DNA from: Phycisphaeraceae bacterium
Lineage (GTDB): Bacteria; Planctomycetota; Phycisphaerae; Phycisphaerales; Phycisphaeraceae
DNA: 38,266 bases
Direction: 5' to 3'
NCBI GenBank assembly: GCA_020831765.1
Contig: JAFIFY010000080.1
Location: 1 to 38,266, forward strand
In this document: positions 1-9,555 of the stretch, one piece after another
Position numbering within the stretch: the stretch's first letter is position 1
Layout of the letters: each line of letters starts with the position of its first letter
Position numbers and translations under genes: made by a program
The notes under the pieces: generated by a model
The model's input: the letters and a program-made list of their open reading frames with translations, nothing else
Told to the model about the DNA's origin: nothing
Databases searched by the model: none

Positions 1-176
1 GGCGGCATCCTGCCGCTTCCGGCATCCCAGGGTCAAGCGCGACCGAGCTGCGTTGGGATGGATCGGTACTGGCCGGGCAACTGGGCGAGGGTCTTCCGCT
101 CTCGGACCGCCTCGACGGCCACCCGGTCCTTGAACCGGGCCTTGAACCGCCGACGCTTGCCAGCGCTGGCTGCCAT
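1..176 (-). pseudogene. IS3-family transposase orfA fragment (decayed)
   Basis: Reading leftwards from an ATG at 176, a 47-codon frame ends at TGA (33-35). Its residues follow the N-terminal helix-turn-helix pattern of IS3-family OrfA proteins: KRRRF, then FKDRVAVEA, then ERKTLAQL, then a PTQL near the end. In intact OrfA proteins the His-Pro-x-Gln is followed by a Trp-Lys-rich stretch and about 40 more residues. Here the frame stops just after PTQL. After the stop, a tgg and then a shifted frame reading KRQDAA can be found, as if a short insertion had broken the gene. OrfB, which carries the DDE catalytic domain, is not in the window. The match comes from recalled family patterns; the decay itself is visible. 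Confidence 0.7.
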
Positions 177-270
177 GATTCGACTCCTTCGATCAGGACG
201 ACGAATCCACCTTAACCGAGCGCCCAGCGCATGGGGAGCACCTCAGGCGTTGACCAACCGCTGGTGAGCA

Positions 271-819
271 TTATTTGAACTGCATGCTGTCCAGCATGGC
301 TTTGAATTCATCACGGTAGTCGTCCAGCGTTCCTTCGACCGCGGTACAGGTAATTACGTAGGCTCTATTGGAATGAACGACGAAATACTGATCCACATGG
401 AACCGAAAAACCCCCATTCGATGCGTGTATTCCAGGCGCTTTCCAGGCTTGTCGGCGATCGTGACCTCGCCTTGGTCGAGCTTCTGAAAATCCGTCATCA
501 CTTTTGAAAGCTGATCCAGAGCGACCTGCAAGTATGCACTGAGGTCCATTTCTTTCGGAAGGTTCTCGACGACAACGTTCAGGTTTGCCCGGAATTCCGT
601 GTCCTCATCTTCCATCGGGCTAAGGAACATGATCTCGGTGCCCATCTCGCCCGGCAGCCTCTCCCAGCCTTCAGGCCCCTTGATGGAGAAGCCGTGCTCA
701 CGCGAATAAAAACGATCCGGGTCGCGGCTGCCCCAATCCCCACACCCATAAGGGGATAATCCCAGGAGAAGCACGAGGATCACTGCCAATCTGAATATCG
801 AGTTGTCCACGAACATCAT
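271..819 (-). CDS. PsbP/DcrB-like lipoprotein
   Basis: This is a 182-aa protein counted from ATG 819; an in-frame TTG lies at 837, and the tandem ATGs at 819/816 follow an AGAAAGG. Residues 8-25 form a hydrophobic signal segment ending at Cys26 (SPYGC). The lipobox is imperfect because Pro is at -3, so lipidation is likely but not certain. After the Cys comes a FSIKGPEGWE-type motif, which is characteristic of the PsbP/DcrB/DUF1795 fold, then a beta-rich body. The C-terminus (DEFKAMLDSMQF) also matches that family, which ends in a helix after the last strand. The family is extracytoplasmic and its molecular role is mostly unknown. The gene stands alone between the IS remnant and a long intergenic region. 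Confidence 0.8.
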   Translation of the reverse strand: MMFVDNSIFRLAVILVLLLGLSPYGCGDWGSRDPDRFYSREHGFSIKGPEGWERLPGEMGTEIMFLSPMEDEDTEFRANLNVVVENLPKEMDLSAYLQVALDQLSKVMTDFQKLDQGEVTIADKPGKRLEYTHRMGVFRFHVDQYFVVHSNRAYVITCTAVEGTLDDYRDEFKAMLDSMQFK

Positions 820-837
820 CCTTTCTGAAATGTCCAA

Positions 838-1396
838 ACCCTCCGCATCTCAAACCCGTGGCAGGGCCAAGATTGAAACAGGTTTTACCCCCAGAATCCG
901 ACCTAGGCAAGCTCATTATCTGGAATGCTGTCGGCAGCTTATGGTGCTCGCCGTGCGCTGGGCGCGCCAAGGGGTTGGCCAAGGTCGACTCGGCGGGGGT
1001 TTCTCATCACACGCCCATCTTGCCCGGCCATCGGGCACAACCGGCGGCAAGCATCGCTCCCTCCTTTCCGGCGCCGTCCGGCGCTTGCACTGAAGCGCTC
1101 AATCGATAAAGCCACGTCCTGAGCCCTGTTCTTGTTCGGCCGCGGTCTGAAAGAACGCCGTGGAACCATTTCTTCCCTCCGGCGTCTGAGAGTCTTGTCC
1201 CGCCGATCCTGGATCGTCCAGCACCAGCCTTCCGGGGCGGCCCTGCTTCGCGTGAGACTTCGCGGGGCGGGGGTTGAGGTTCCCGGGGGCGGGGGCCGGG
1301 GCGGGGCGAAATCTCTGGGGGCGGAATTTCCAGGGGGCGTTGGGATGGCACTTGATCAAGTGCTTTTTGCAGACACCTTTATGGAGTAGTCCTGAT
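838..1396. other. Long intergenic region with G-rich tract
   Basis: No frame here has a plausible start, ribosome site and protein-like composition. The right half holds a G-rich tract (about 1262-1336) with many runs of four or five G on the plus strand, which could form a quadruplex. It also holds a 16-bp perfect palindrome at 1348-1363 followed by five T. The region probably holds the promoters of the lipoprotein gene on the left and the TPR gene on the right, but I could not pick convincing -35/-10 pairs. Confidence 0.5.
1348..1368 (+). promoter_or_regulatory. Perfect 16-bp palindrome plus T5 upstream of the TPR gene
   Basis: The sequence GCACTTGATCAAGTGC is fully self-complementary and is followed directly by TTTTT. 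It lies 28 bases before the ATG at 1397. It could be a short intrinsic terminator or attenuator (6-bp stem, GATC loop) or a dimeric regulator site. The sequence alone does not decide between these. Confidence 0.4.
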
Positions 1397-4300
1397 ATGA
1401 AACGTCACGCTCGCCTTCGCTCGATTACGCTTGCCGCGCTGCCGCTGACCGCGCTTTGGCTTGGTGGCGGCATGATTTCCGCTCCCGCGTTGGCCGAGCC
1501 GCCGCGCAACGAGCCGGTCAACGCCGCCGCGCCCGGGTTGCCGGGAAACGCCGATCAGCTTCGGGCCGAATCCGCGAGGCTGCTTGCCCTGGGCCAGTAT
1601 GCTGAAGCGCGGCCATTGCTCGAAGCCCTTGTCCAGCTTGAGCCCCGGTCGGTCGAGGCCCATCTGCATCTGGCGCGGGCGCAACTGATCCTGGGCGACA
1701 TCGAAGCGGCCACAGCCGTCTACCGGACCATTGTTCGACTATCGCCCGGCCATCCGGAAGCCAGCGCCTTCCTTCAACGCGCCGACCTCGCCGCGACCCG
1801 CTTCCAGACCCAACTGCGCACCGCCGAACACCTGGTCACGCTTGGCATGCATGGCGAAGCGCAGGCTTCGCTGCGCCGGCTCTTCACGCCCGAGCGCTCG
1901 CCGGAAGAGCAGGTTGCGGCTCGAGTGCTGCTCGCCCAGTCGCTGCTGCTCAGCCGCACGCCCAAGCCGGTGCTGACGCTGATTCAGGAACTTGATGCAT
2001 CCAGGCCGACCGAGGCGCAACAGCGCCAGGGGCGTTTCCTGGTTGCCCTGGCGATGCTGCTTGATGATTCGCAGCGCAACCCCGCCATCACACGGCAGGC
2101 GCGGAGCCTCTTTGACCTTGGAGAGCAGGCCGAGCCGATCGGCGAAGGGCCGCTGTGGGAATCGCTGCAACAGGTGATGGCTGATCTGCTCGAATTGCGG
2201 AGCGCGGAACCGGCCATCGAGACGATCATGCGAACCAGCCAGCGATTGACCGTCGCCCAACACCCGGTCGAGGATGAACTGTTCAAGCTGCGGGTATCGC
2301 GGTTGCAGGCATTGCTGGATGAGGCTCAGACCCGCGGCGACTGGCAGGAGATGATCAGCCTGTGCGTGCGGGCCACCGACCCGGCCGCGAATGAGAACGC
2401 CGACGTTCGCCCCTGGGACCTGACGACGCCGCTGATACCGCTTGATGAGGCCCTGCGTGATGGTGTGGCCACCGGGTTCCGGGTACAGATCAACACCGCG
2501 CTTCGCCGCGCAGCGGAGTTGGAACATACCCGGACCGGACATGCCAACGAACAGCGGGCGCTTCGCCTAGCCTATCGACTGGTTCCTGTGGTTTCGCCCA
2601 CTTCGGTGGATGTTGATGAGGCTCTGGCACTGCTGGAATCGATCTCGGCCGGCATCAACAGCCGCGCCGCCATGGCCGTGCGGCCCGATCACCCCGCACA
2701 CGCCAACGCCGCGTGGCAACTCCAGGCCATCGCGGGGCTCTGGTCAACCGGCCCCACCGCCGCGCACACCCAGCGCCTCGAGCGCATCATTCTTCAACGC
2801 ATCGAGTTTCGGTTGGCCTGGGACCCGACGATGCCTGTCGCCACGGCCCTGGAAGGCATGATCCGTCTCCCGGCGGAGCCCGACGGGCAGGCTGAACTTT
2901 TGCCGGCCCTCGGGCCGGGTCAGGCGGACCTGATTGTCAAGATCGCCCAGCGGCTACAGCAGCGCGGCGGCGAAGAGCTCGCCTCCCTGGCCCGGGCCGG
3001 ATCGCGCCATGAAGCCGGCCAGCCGGTGGAGAGCCATCGCGCTGCGGCGACCTTGCTGCGCTTGGCGCTGGCCCGCCATCCGGACCATGCCGCCGCCCGC
3101 GCACTCGCGGCCGAGATCGCCGGTCGATATGCCCAACTGGATGACAGCGCCGCGGCCCTCTGGGTCTTCACCGCGGCCATGCCGGCTGATGATGCGATCC
3201 AGGCGATCGAAGCCCGCATCGCGGTACACCACATGCTTCTGGAACGTGATGAGCTTCGCCTGCGCGAGCGGGGGCTGGCGCTGCCTGAAGCCCTCAACCC
3301 CAACGCCCGCGCCATCGCGGAACTGGCCGTCGAAGCGCTGGCCGCGGTCGATCAGCCTGAATCCCTTGCCCGCGCGGCGGGATGGCTTGGCACGCTGGGT
3401 GGCCGCTACACACAGCAGCGCCGCCTGGACCTGGCCGATGCGGTGATCGATGTGGTCGATGCCGCCCTGGCCGAAGCGCCGGCGGCGAGCATAAAGGGCC
3501 AACCGCTTGCGCTTCGGCTTCGCGCTGATTTTCGGCAGCATATGGCGCTGGCTCGATGGGGCGATCATGTTCAGGCGGCGATCAGGCCCGAGGACGTCAC
3601 CCTGATGGATGAGGATGCCGGAACGATCCAGTTCCTGGAGCGCATCATCGCCGATCATCCCCGTTCGCCGCAGGCGATTGAAAGCATCGCGATCGTCGAT
3701 CGCATCGCGCAACGGTACGCCCAGCGACAGGCGTTCGAGGTCGCTCGCTCCATCCATGGACGAATGCTCGAAGCCCTGGCCGACCGCGAGGATCGGGACC
3801 GCTGGACGCTGGCGATCATCGCCCTGGACATGCAGGAAGGTCACCAGCAACTTACCCGCGCGGCCGAGGGCAACCAGGTCGATCCGGACCAGGCGGCGCT
3901 GATCGTGGCCCCGGCACACCAGCGCGCGATCGAACGCATCGAGGCCTTCGTCGCCGACCGGCCCGACTCGCCCGGCTTCCGCCATGCCCGCGGCCAGTTG
4001 GCCGGGCTGGCACTTCATTACGCCGAACTTGGCCGATGGGTGCCGGTTCGTGACATGCTTGGGCGTCTCAACCGACTGGGTGGCGAACCGGCGACCCCCA
4101 ACGCCCTTCGCCTGCAACACGCGATCACGCATCTGGGCCCGCTGGACCCGGCCCGAGCGCTGGTCCTGCTTCGAGGGCAGGTGGTGATTACGCCCGAGTC
4201 GACGCGCGAGTCCAGTTCGACCCTTGAGCTTGGCGCCCGAGGAAGACTCGATGGCCGGTCAGGCTACGATGCCGACGAGTGGGAACGGCGCCCCGAAGAT

Positions 4301-6808
4301 CGAGCGATCACCCTTGCCGACGAAGTCGAGCACCTTCCCGGGATCGGGGGCAGGGCTGGCGGCGGCGGACCGAGCGCCGACCCTCGCCCCTCCGTCCCGG
4401 CACCCCGGGCCGCGGGGCAGGCTTGGAGATATGACGAAGCTGACGCTGAGCTGGCCCAGGCTCGTGAAGGGCAACTGGCCATGATCCGCCGGCAGGAAGG
4501 GGAGCGGCTGCGCGCTTTCGGCACGGAGCTTGACCGCCAGGGCAACGCGGCCCGCGCATTGGAGCAGGTCGCCCAGGCCAGGCTTCGGCCGGACAGTGAG
4601 ATGCAGCGGCGAACATGGATCGAGCAGGCCGAACCGGCACTGGCGTTGCTGCTGGAGGTGGCAAGAGCGGAGGCGGCGACCGATCAGCCGCTGGTCGCCC
4701 AGGCGCGGCAACAGTTGCTGTGGCTGATCGGATTTTTTGAGGATCGGTCCATCCATGACCATGCCGCGACGTTGCTGGACCGCTGGCTCGCCGGCGATGC
4801 CACGCACCCGGCGCGTGTTGCCCTTGGCATCCGCGCTTTGGAAAACCAGCTTCGCTGGGCTTCGCGGCCCGCTGAGACCGCATCGCCCAACATGGCTTGG
4901 CTGGAGGAGCGCATCGCGCTCTTTACGCGGTTCAACGAGCGTATCGAAGCATGGATCAATAACCATGCCGACCTGACCGTGCATCGTGAATACCTCCGCC
5001 AGGCGCGCATGATGCGCATCCAGAGCGTCGCGGGGCAGGCATCGGTCACCGAGCCGGTGCTGCCCGGCCGCGCCATCGGGCTTCGGCTCGATGCGGCAGA
5101 CCGTTGGCTGGCGCTGGCCCGTGATCGAACCGATGCCGCGCAGGTGGAAGCGGCTTACCAGCAGGCTTGGCGGATCGCCGAGTCGCTGAAGGAAGCCCGC
5201 AACCGAGAAGCGGCCGTCACGCTCTTCAGCCGCATCGTCACCGAAGCGCCCGACCACGCCCTGGCCAACCAGGCGCGGCGCCGGATCGCCGAGGTACACA
5301 CCGACGAGCTGACCAGCCCGCTTCGCGCTGTCGAAGCCTGGCAGGAGTATTTCGCCCTGAGCGGGCAGGATGTCTCCAGCCAGATTCACCGCATCGGCGA
5401 GCAACTGGCCTCGATGCAACGGTATCTTGAAGCGTTGCATGTCTACGGCGTCTTCGTGGACAGCTTCCCCACCGATCCCCGCGCGCCCCAGGCGCTGTTG
5501 GCCATCGGGCAGACCCATCAGGCCAACGAATCGTGGATCGATGCGATGAAGGCCTACCAGCGCCTGATGGATGAGTATCCGGCGGTCGGCCATGTCATCG
5601 ATGCGCGCCTGGCGATGGCCGAGTGTCACATACATCTGAGCCAGTGGAACAAGGCTCGCGCCATCTACGAGGACTTCGTCCGCACCGCGTCCCAACACCC
5701 GAGGGTGAGCATGGCCTACGGCCGGATCGAGACGCTCAAGAACCTGGCCCGCTTCCAGACACTGCTCGCCGATCCGAATGTTCAGCGCAACCGCGATGAT
5801 GCCCAGTTCCAGATCGCCCGCATCTGTCAGGAACGGCTGGAGAACCCGATCAAGGCGATCGAGGAATACGGCAAGGTGCTGCGCGACTTCCCAACCAGCG
5901 CCTGGGCCGATGATTCCCAGCTTGAGATCGGCATCATCCTGCTCGCCCTCGGGCGCGTGGATGAAGGCCGCGATGCGCTGTTGGCGGTGACCCGCTATGA
6001 GAACAGCCCGCTGGCCGGCCGCGCATTGTTCCTGCTGGCCCAGAGCTATGAGCAGCAGGCGGTTCAACTGGCGTCGATCGGCCAGGAACCGGAGTTGGAT
6101 CGAATCGTGATGCTCAATCGCGACGCGTATCAGATGCAGCGGCGACGCAGCGAGGCGGCGCAGGTCCGCCAGCAGGAGGTGGTCCGTGAGCTTCGCGACG
6201 CCGGCAAGTTTGATCAACTGGCCCTCGAAGAAACCTTCGGCAACGTTCGCTTCAACGGCCTGGACAACACGATCGCGCTCTACTCGCGAATCGCGGAGAT
6301 CGAGACCGAGCGACGTTCGGCTCTGGAACTGGCCAATCTTCAGGACCGGATCAACGAGGCGTATCGCAAGGCCGTGGCCGTCTACCTTCGCGCGGCAGCC
6401 GACTACCCACTGGCTGAACGGACAGCCGACAGCCTGCTTCGCGCTGCCCGGATTCAGGAAACCCAGCTCCGCGACATCGATGGCGCGATGCGGACCTATG
6501 AACGAATCGTCCGCTTCTTCCCGGCATCACCCGCGGCCGAGGATGCGGCCTGGAAGGTCGCCCACTCGCATGTGAGCAAGGGGCGGTTTGAAGAGGCGGT
6601 TCCCGCGTTCCGCGACTTCATCCGCAAGTACCCGGCCAGCACCAAGCTCGCCGAAGCCCAGTTCGGCCTGGCCGAAGCACTGGAACATCTGGGCCGCTGG
6701 GTCGAAGCCATGGACGCCTACGAAACCTTCCGCCAGCGATTTGAAGATCACCCCAACGCTCGGATCGCGGCCGAGCAGATCAACTGGATCAAGGCGTATC
6801 GACGCTGA
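1397..6808 (+). CDS. Very large exported TPR-repeat protein
   Basis: The protein has 1803 aa. ATG 1397 is chosen because GGAG (1383-1386) sits at a suitable distance and because it opens a clear signal peptide: a basic start (KRHARLR), a hydrophobic core, and an ALA|E cleavage site after residue 33. Nearly all of the mature protein is helical with degenerate tetratricopeptide repeats, dense at about residues 45-130 and again at about 1270-1480 and 1690-1790, where YxxF/YP-spaced helices of the YbgF/BamD-like outer TPR type appear (for example YPAVGHVIDARLAMAE). Residues about 935-1015 form a Gly/Pro/Ser-rich, probably disordered linker. It is likely a periplasmic or envelope scaffold. The adjacent gene at 6870 encodes a second TPR protein with the same export signal type, so the two probably form one operon and may act together. 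No enzymatic domain is visible. Confidence 0.85.
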   Translation: MKRHARLRSITLAALPLTALWLGGGMISAPALAEPPRNEPVNAAAPGLPGNADQLRAESARLLALGQYAEARPLLEALVQLEPRSVEAHLHLARAQLILGDIEAATAVYRTIVRLSPGHPEASAFLQRADLAATRFQTQLRTAEHLVTLGMHGEAQASLRRLFTPERSPEEQVAARVLLAQSLLLSRTPKPVLTLIQELDASRPTEAQQRQGRFLVALAMLLDDSQRNPAITRQARSLFDLGEQAEPIGEGPLWESLQQVMADLLELRSAEPAIETIMRTSQRLTVAQHPVEDELFKLRVSRLQALLDEAQTRGDWQEMISLCVRATDPAANENADVRPWDLTTPLIPLDEALRDGVATGFRVQINTALRRAAELEHTRTGHANEQRALRLAYRLVPVVSPTSVDVDEALALLESISAGINSRAAMAVRPDHPAHANAAWQLQAIAGLWSTGPTAAHTQRLERIILQRIEFRLAWDPTMPVATALEGMIRLPAEPDGQAELLPALGPGQADLIVKIAQRLQQRGGEELASLARAGSRHEAGQPVESHRAAATLLRLALARHPDHAAARALAAEIAGRYAQLDDSAAALWVFTAAMPADDAIQAIEARIAVHHMLLERDELRLRERGLALPEALNPNARAIAELAVEALAAVDQPESLARAAGWLGTLGGRYTQQRRLDLADAVIDVVDAALAEAPAASIKGQPLALRLRADFRQHMALARWGDHVQAAIRPEDVTLMDEDAGTIQFLERIIADHPRSPQAIESIAIVDRIAQRYAQRQAFEVARSIHGRMLEALADREDRDRWTLAIIALDMQEGHQQLTRAAEGNQVDPDQAALIVAPAHQRAIERIEAFVADRPDSPGFRHARGQLAGLALHYAELGRWVPVRDMLGRLNRLGGEPATPNALRLQHAITHLGPLDPARALVLLRGQVVITPESTRESSSTLELGARGRLDGRSGYDADEWERRPEDRAITLADEVEHLPGIGGRAGGGGPSADPRPSVPAPRAAGQAWRYDEADAELAQAREGQLAMIRRQEGERLRAFGTELDRQGNAARALEQVAQARLRPDSEMQRRTWIEQAEPALALLLEVARAEAATDQPLVAQARQQLLWLIGFFEDRSIHDHAATLLDRWLAGDATHPARVALGIRALENQLRWASRPAETASPNMAWLEERIALFTRFNERIEAWINNHADLTVHREYLRQARMMRIQSVAGQASVTEPVLPGRAIGLRLDAADRWLALARDRTDAAQVEAAYQQAWRIAESLKEARNREAAVTLFSRIVTEAPDHALANQARRRIAEVHTDELTSPLRAVEAWQEYFALSGQDVSSQIHRIGEQLASMQRYLEALHVYGVFVDSFPTDPRAPQALLAIGQTHQANESWIDAMKAYQRLMDEYPAVGHVIDARLAMAECHIHLSQWNKARAIYEDFVRTASQHPRVSMAYGRIETLKNLARFQTLLADPNVQRNRDDAQFQIARICQERLENPIKAIEEYGKVLRDFPTSAWADDSQLEIGIILLALGRVDEGRDALLAVTRYENSPLAGRALFLLAQSYEQQAVQLASIGQEPELDRIVMLNRDAYQMQRRRSEAAQVRQQEVVRELRDAGKFDQLALEETFGNVRFNGLDNTIALYSRIAEIETERRSALELANLQDRINEAYRKAVAVYLRAAADYPLAERTADSLLRAARIQETQLRDIDGAMRTYERIVRFFPASPAAEDAAWKVAHSHVSKGRFEEAVPAFRDFIRKYPASTKLAEAQFGLAEALEHLGRWVEAMDAYETFRQRFEDHPNARIAAEQINWIKAYRR

Positions 6809-6869
6809 GCGCCGGCTCGGCCCTGACCCCCGAAGTTACCCGAACGCAACGCAATTGGAGTACACCACC

Positions 6870-8264
6870 ATGCAATACCGCATACCCCGTCTGATCACCC
6901 TCGCTTCACTTGGCCTCTGCCTGGGGATATCGATCCCATCATTGGCCGCTTCGCCGTCCGGCGAGCGACCGATCCGCCCGATCGCCAACCAGGTCGAGAC
7001 CGAAGCCGCGCGTGAAGCCGCCAGGCTATACGCCGAGGGGCGCGACCTGTTCTTCAAGTCCGAATTCGAGCAGGCCGTCGAGACGCTGGCCAAAGCCGTG
7101 GAAGCCGATGCGGACAACATCCCCGCACGCCTGCTTTATGGCCGCGCCCTGACCCTGGTCGGCAAGCCCGCCGATGCCATCGAGCAGTTCCAGGGCATCC
7201 TCAGCAAGAACCCCGAGCACGTCGAAGCCGGGACGGAGCTTGCATCGCTGCTCGATCCGGACAAGGAACCGGACCGGATCATCAGCACGCTCACGCCTTT
7301 GCTGCCGATCAAGACCGATTACACCATCCACACCATGCTGGCCCAGGCATGGGAAGCGAAACTGAGCGCGGCCACCACGGCGGAGGAAACGGCCCAGGCG
7401 CTTGAAGAAGCGCGTCGGCATCGCGAGCGGGCGATCGAGCTCAACCCCCGCGATCCTCGCGATCACACGGCATTGGCCAATCTCTACCTCACCCAACGCC
7501 AGTTCGCCCGCGCGGCGGCGAGCCTCGAAACCGCCGCCCAACTCACCGAACCGGCCGCGATCGATCACTTCCGACTGGCCACGGTCTACTTCAACCTGCG
7601 CAACTACCTGGGCAGGCTTACCGTGGTCGAAGCGCGTGAAGGGAAAATCGGCGACTTCACGGCCGAGAATCAGTTGCTGATCGAGGAAGCGCCCGGCCGC
7701 CCCGGACACTTCATCGCCGCGCCGCCGCGCTCGGCCATCCACCAGATTCACCGCGCCCGCGCCCTGGGTCTGGATGCCCCGGAGCTGATCTTCCTGGAAG
7801 CCAACACATGGCTCAATGCCCGGCGCTTCGAACGTGCCGAGTCGATCTATGCCCAAATGGAAGACAAGCTCCGCCAGGAGGATCGCGGCCTGTACTGGTA
7901 CTACCGCGCTCAGGCCGCGCGGGGCATGAACAACCCCGAGCGTTTCATCGAACTGACCCGCAAGGCCATCGAGGTCGAGCCGGACATCTACCAGCCCACC
8001 CTGGGCGATGCCCTGCTCGAAGCCGCCCGCATGCACGAACGTGCCGGCGACATCGATGCCTACCTCCACCACCTGCGCCAGGCTGTGCGGGTCAACCCGC
8101 TGTCGGTTTCGCTCCATCTGACGTTGGCCGATGCGCTCTGGCAACTCGACCGCAAGGCCGAGGCCGCCACCGCCTACCGCCTGGCCCTGGACCTGAGTCC
8201 GCAGCACGCCCGACGCGCTGAACTGCTCAACCGAATCCGGATGACCCCCGCCGCGCAACCATAA
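6870..8264 (+). CDS. Exported TPR-repeat protein
   Basis: The protein has 464 aa. ATG 6870 follows TTGGAG (6855-6860) by nine bases. A signal peptide covers residues 1-26/27 (SLAA). TPR units begin at about residue 45 (LYAEGRDLFFKSEFEQAVE) and continue with typical pairs such as LLYGRALTLVGKPADAIEQF. A central stretch without repeats (about 245-300) is followed by more TPR helices to the C-terminus (ADALWQLDRKAEAATAYRLA). It lies 61 bases after the 1803-aa TPR gene and is probably co-transcribed with it. A strong hairpin after the stop likely ends the unit. Its function is unknown; a role in assembling an envelope complex is a guess from the domain type. Confidence 0.85.
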   Translation: MQYRIPRLITLASLGLCLGISIPSLAASPSGERPIRPIANQVETEAAREAARLYAEGRDLFFKSEFEQAVETLAKAVEADADNIPARLLYGRALTLVGKPADAIEQFQGILSKNPEHVEAGTELASLLDPDKEPDRIISTLTPLLPIKTDYTIHTMLAQAWEAKLSAATTAEETAQALEEARRHRERAIELNPRDPRDHTALANLYLTQRQFARAAASLETAAQLTEPAAIDHFRLATVYFNLRNYLGRLTVVEAREGKIGDFTAENQLLIEEAPGRPGHFIAAPPRSAIHQIHRARALGLDAPELIFLEANTWLNARRFERAESIYAQMEDKLRQEDRGLYWYYRAQAARGMNNPERFIELTRKAIEVEPDIYQPTLGDALLEAARMHERAGDIDAYLHHLRQAVRVNPLSVSLHLTLADALWQLDRKAEAATAYRLALDLSPQHARRAELLNRIRMTPAAQP

Positions 8265-8294
8265 TCCCGACACCATCCTGCGAAGAACGAGCCA

Positions 8295-8335
8295 ACAGCC
8301 CGGGCCGTACTGCCAACTTGGCACGCCCGGGCTGT
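8295..8335 (+). terminator. Strong two-tier hairpin after the TPR genes
   Basis: ACAGCCCGGGC (8295-8305) pairs perfectly with GCCCGGGCTGT (8325-8335). The 19-base interior folds again through TGCCAA (8311-8316) with TTGGCA (8318-8323). No U-tract follows, so termination by this element alone is uncertain. It may instead protect the mRNA 3' end. Confidence 0.55.
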
Positions 8336-8399
8336 GGTCTATTGGCCGGTTGGCAGGGGCAGGCCCGTCCCGGGATGGCTCTCAAAACCGCGTCCATGC

Positions 8400-8428
8400 T
8401 GCAACATTTTGTCACTATTGAAGTTGCA
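8400..8428. promoter_or_regulatory. Interrupted dyad upstream of the receiver-groESL unit
   Basis: TGCAAC (8400-8405) and GTTGCA (8423-8428) are perfect inverted arms 17 bases apart, in an AT-rich patch within GC-rich DNA. This is the only obvious operator-like dyad before the groESL unit, which lacks a CIRCE element. No regulator is identified. Confidence 0.3.
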
Positions 8429-8586
8429 CATACTTCGACGGCCCGGCGACTGCCTGGGCCTGAGGTATCGGCTTTGCCAACCCTCTACACGGCGGAGAAA
8501 GGTGCAGCTTGATCGATGCACTGGTCCAACAAGGTGTTTCCCGTGAACTGCAATCGGCGGATCGTCGGCAGATTGGAGGTTCGGAC

Positions 8587-9039
8587 ATGCCTGTCCGACG
8601 CTTCAATGTGCTCTTGACTGTGGATCGCGAGCACGGGTCGGAACACTGGACCAACCAGTTGGCACAGTTGCTCCAGCCCCAGGGCGTGCACACCTATGTG
8701 GCCCGGACGGGCCGGCAGGTGGCCGAATTGGTGCGGCAAACGCCGATCCACGCCGCGGTTCTGGATATGAACCTGCCGCTGGGCGAGGATTCGGGCGACT
8801 GGTCCAGCGGGGGCATGTGGGCGCTGGAGTTGATCCGACGCCTGCCGGACCGGCCGCCGGTGGTGCTGCTTCGATCCCCGGCCGCGATGCGGCGTCAGGC
8901 TGAGCGCATCCTCGCCGATGCGTTGCGGCTGGGCGCCTTTTCGGTGCTGGACAAACCCGTGGGCGTGGAGGATGTGCTGGCCGTCTTCCGCCGCCTGGTC
9001 GACCGCCAGTATCGGGGCCGATGGCCCTCGGAAGACTAG
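8587..9039 (+). CDS. Atypical CheY-like receiver-domain protein
   Basis: The protein has 150 aa. ATG 8587 is preferred over an in-frame start at 8509 because GGAGG (8575-8579) lies seven bases upstream. The fold order matches a response-regulator receiver: first strand NVLLTVD, phosphoacceptor candidate Asp60 at the end of the AAVLD strand, Ser97 at the Thr/Ser switch position (VVLLRS), and Lys123 in LDKP. The usual Asp-Asp pair near the N-terminus is reduced to VDRE (Asp13, Glu15), and an acidic loop follows Asp60, so metal binding and phosphorylation may be altered. There is no output domain. It sits 104 bases before groES, which suggests co-transcription with the chaperonins or control linked to stress. 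No sensor kinase is nearby. Confidence 0.75.
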   Translation: MPVRRFNVLLTVDREHGSEHWTNQLAQLLQPQGVHTYVARTGRQVAELVRQTPIHAAVLDMNLPLGEDSGDWSSGGMWALELIRRLPDRPPVVLLRSPAAMRRQAERILADALRLGAFSVLDKPVGVEDVLAVFRRLVDRQYRGRWPSED

Positions 9040-9143
9040 CCAAAGGCGTTTTTGGGTTCCGTTCCCCCAGCGTGTGGACAACCGGCCGGCCGCTTCGCCC
9101 GTGGGCGGATGAGCGAGTCGGCGTCATCAAGGAGATTCAATCG

Positions 9144-9437
9144 ATGAAGGTTAAGATTCGACCCCTCGGCGACAAGATTCTGGTTCAGCGTCGTGAAGGC
9201 GATGTGAAGACGGCTTCGGGCATCTATCTGCCCGATTCAGCGCGCGAGAAGCCACAGGAGGCCACCGTGATTCGCGTCGGCGACGGCCGCTCGCTGGAGA
9301 ACGGCAAGCGGGCGGAGTTCAGCGTCAAGGAGAAGGACACCGTCCTGCTGAGCAAGTGGGGTGGGACCGAAGTGAAGATCGATGATCAGGAACTGCTTCT
9401 GATCAGCGAAGAAGACATTCTGGCCATCGTCAAGTAA
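9144..9437 (+). CDS. groES: Co-chaperonin GroES
   Basis: The protein has 97 aa, the normal length for the family. ATG 9144 is preceded by AAGGAG (9129-9134). The N-terminus (KIRPLGDKILV) is the canonical first strand. The mobile loop that docks on GroEL (about residues 17-33) carries the expected hydrophobic triplet in SGIYLPD, and the protein ends in DILAIVK. GroES caps the GroEL ring for ATP-driven folding in the cytoplasm. groEL follows 118 bases later on the same strand. No CIRCE inverted repeat is present upstream, so control is not by the classic HrcA system as far as can be seen. Confidence 0.97.
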   Translation: MKVKIRPLGDKILVQRREGDVKTASGIYLPDSAREKPQEATVIRVGDGRSLENGKRAEFSVKEKDTVLLSKWGGTEVKIDDQELLLISEEDILAIVK

Positions 9438-9555
9438 GTAAGCGTACAAGCGGCATCGCCCCGCCCCACCGAGGGCCGGGCGGGCCATGCGCCGCCGCCC
9501 GGATCAACCCGGCGCGCCGGACAAATCATTGAACCATCAACAGGAGACGTTGCAT

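Noticed and set aside
9040-9143. CIRCE element before groES
   Set aside because: No TTAGCACTC-N9-GAGTGCTAA-like inverted repeat is present here or before the receiver gene.
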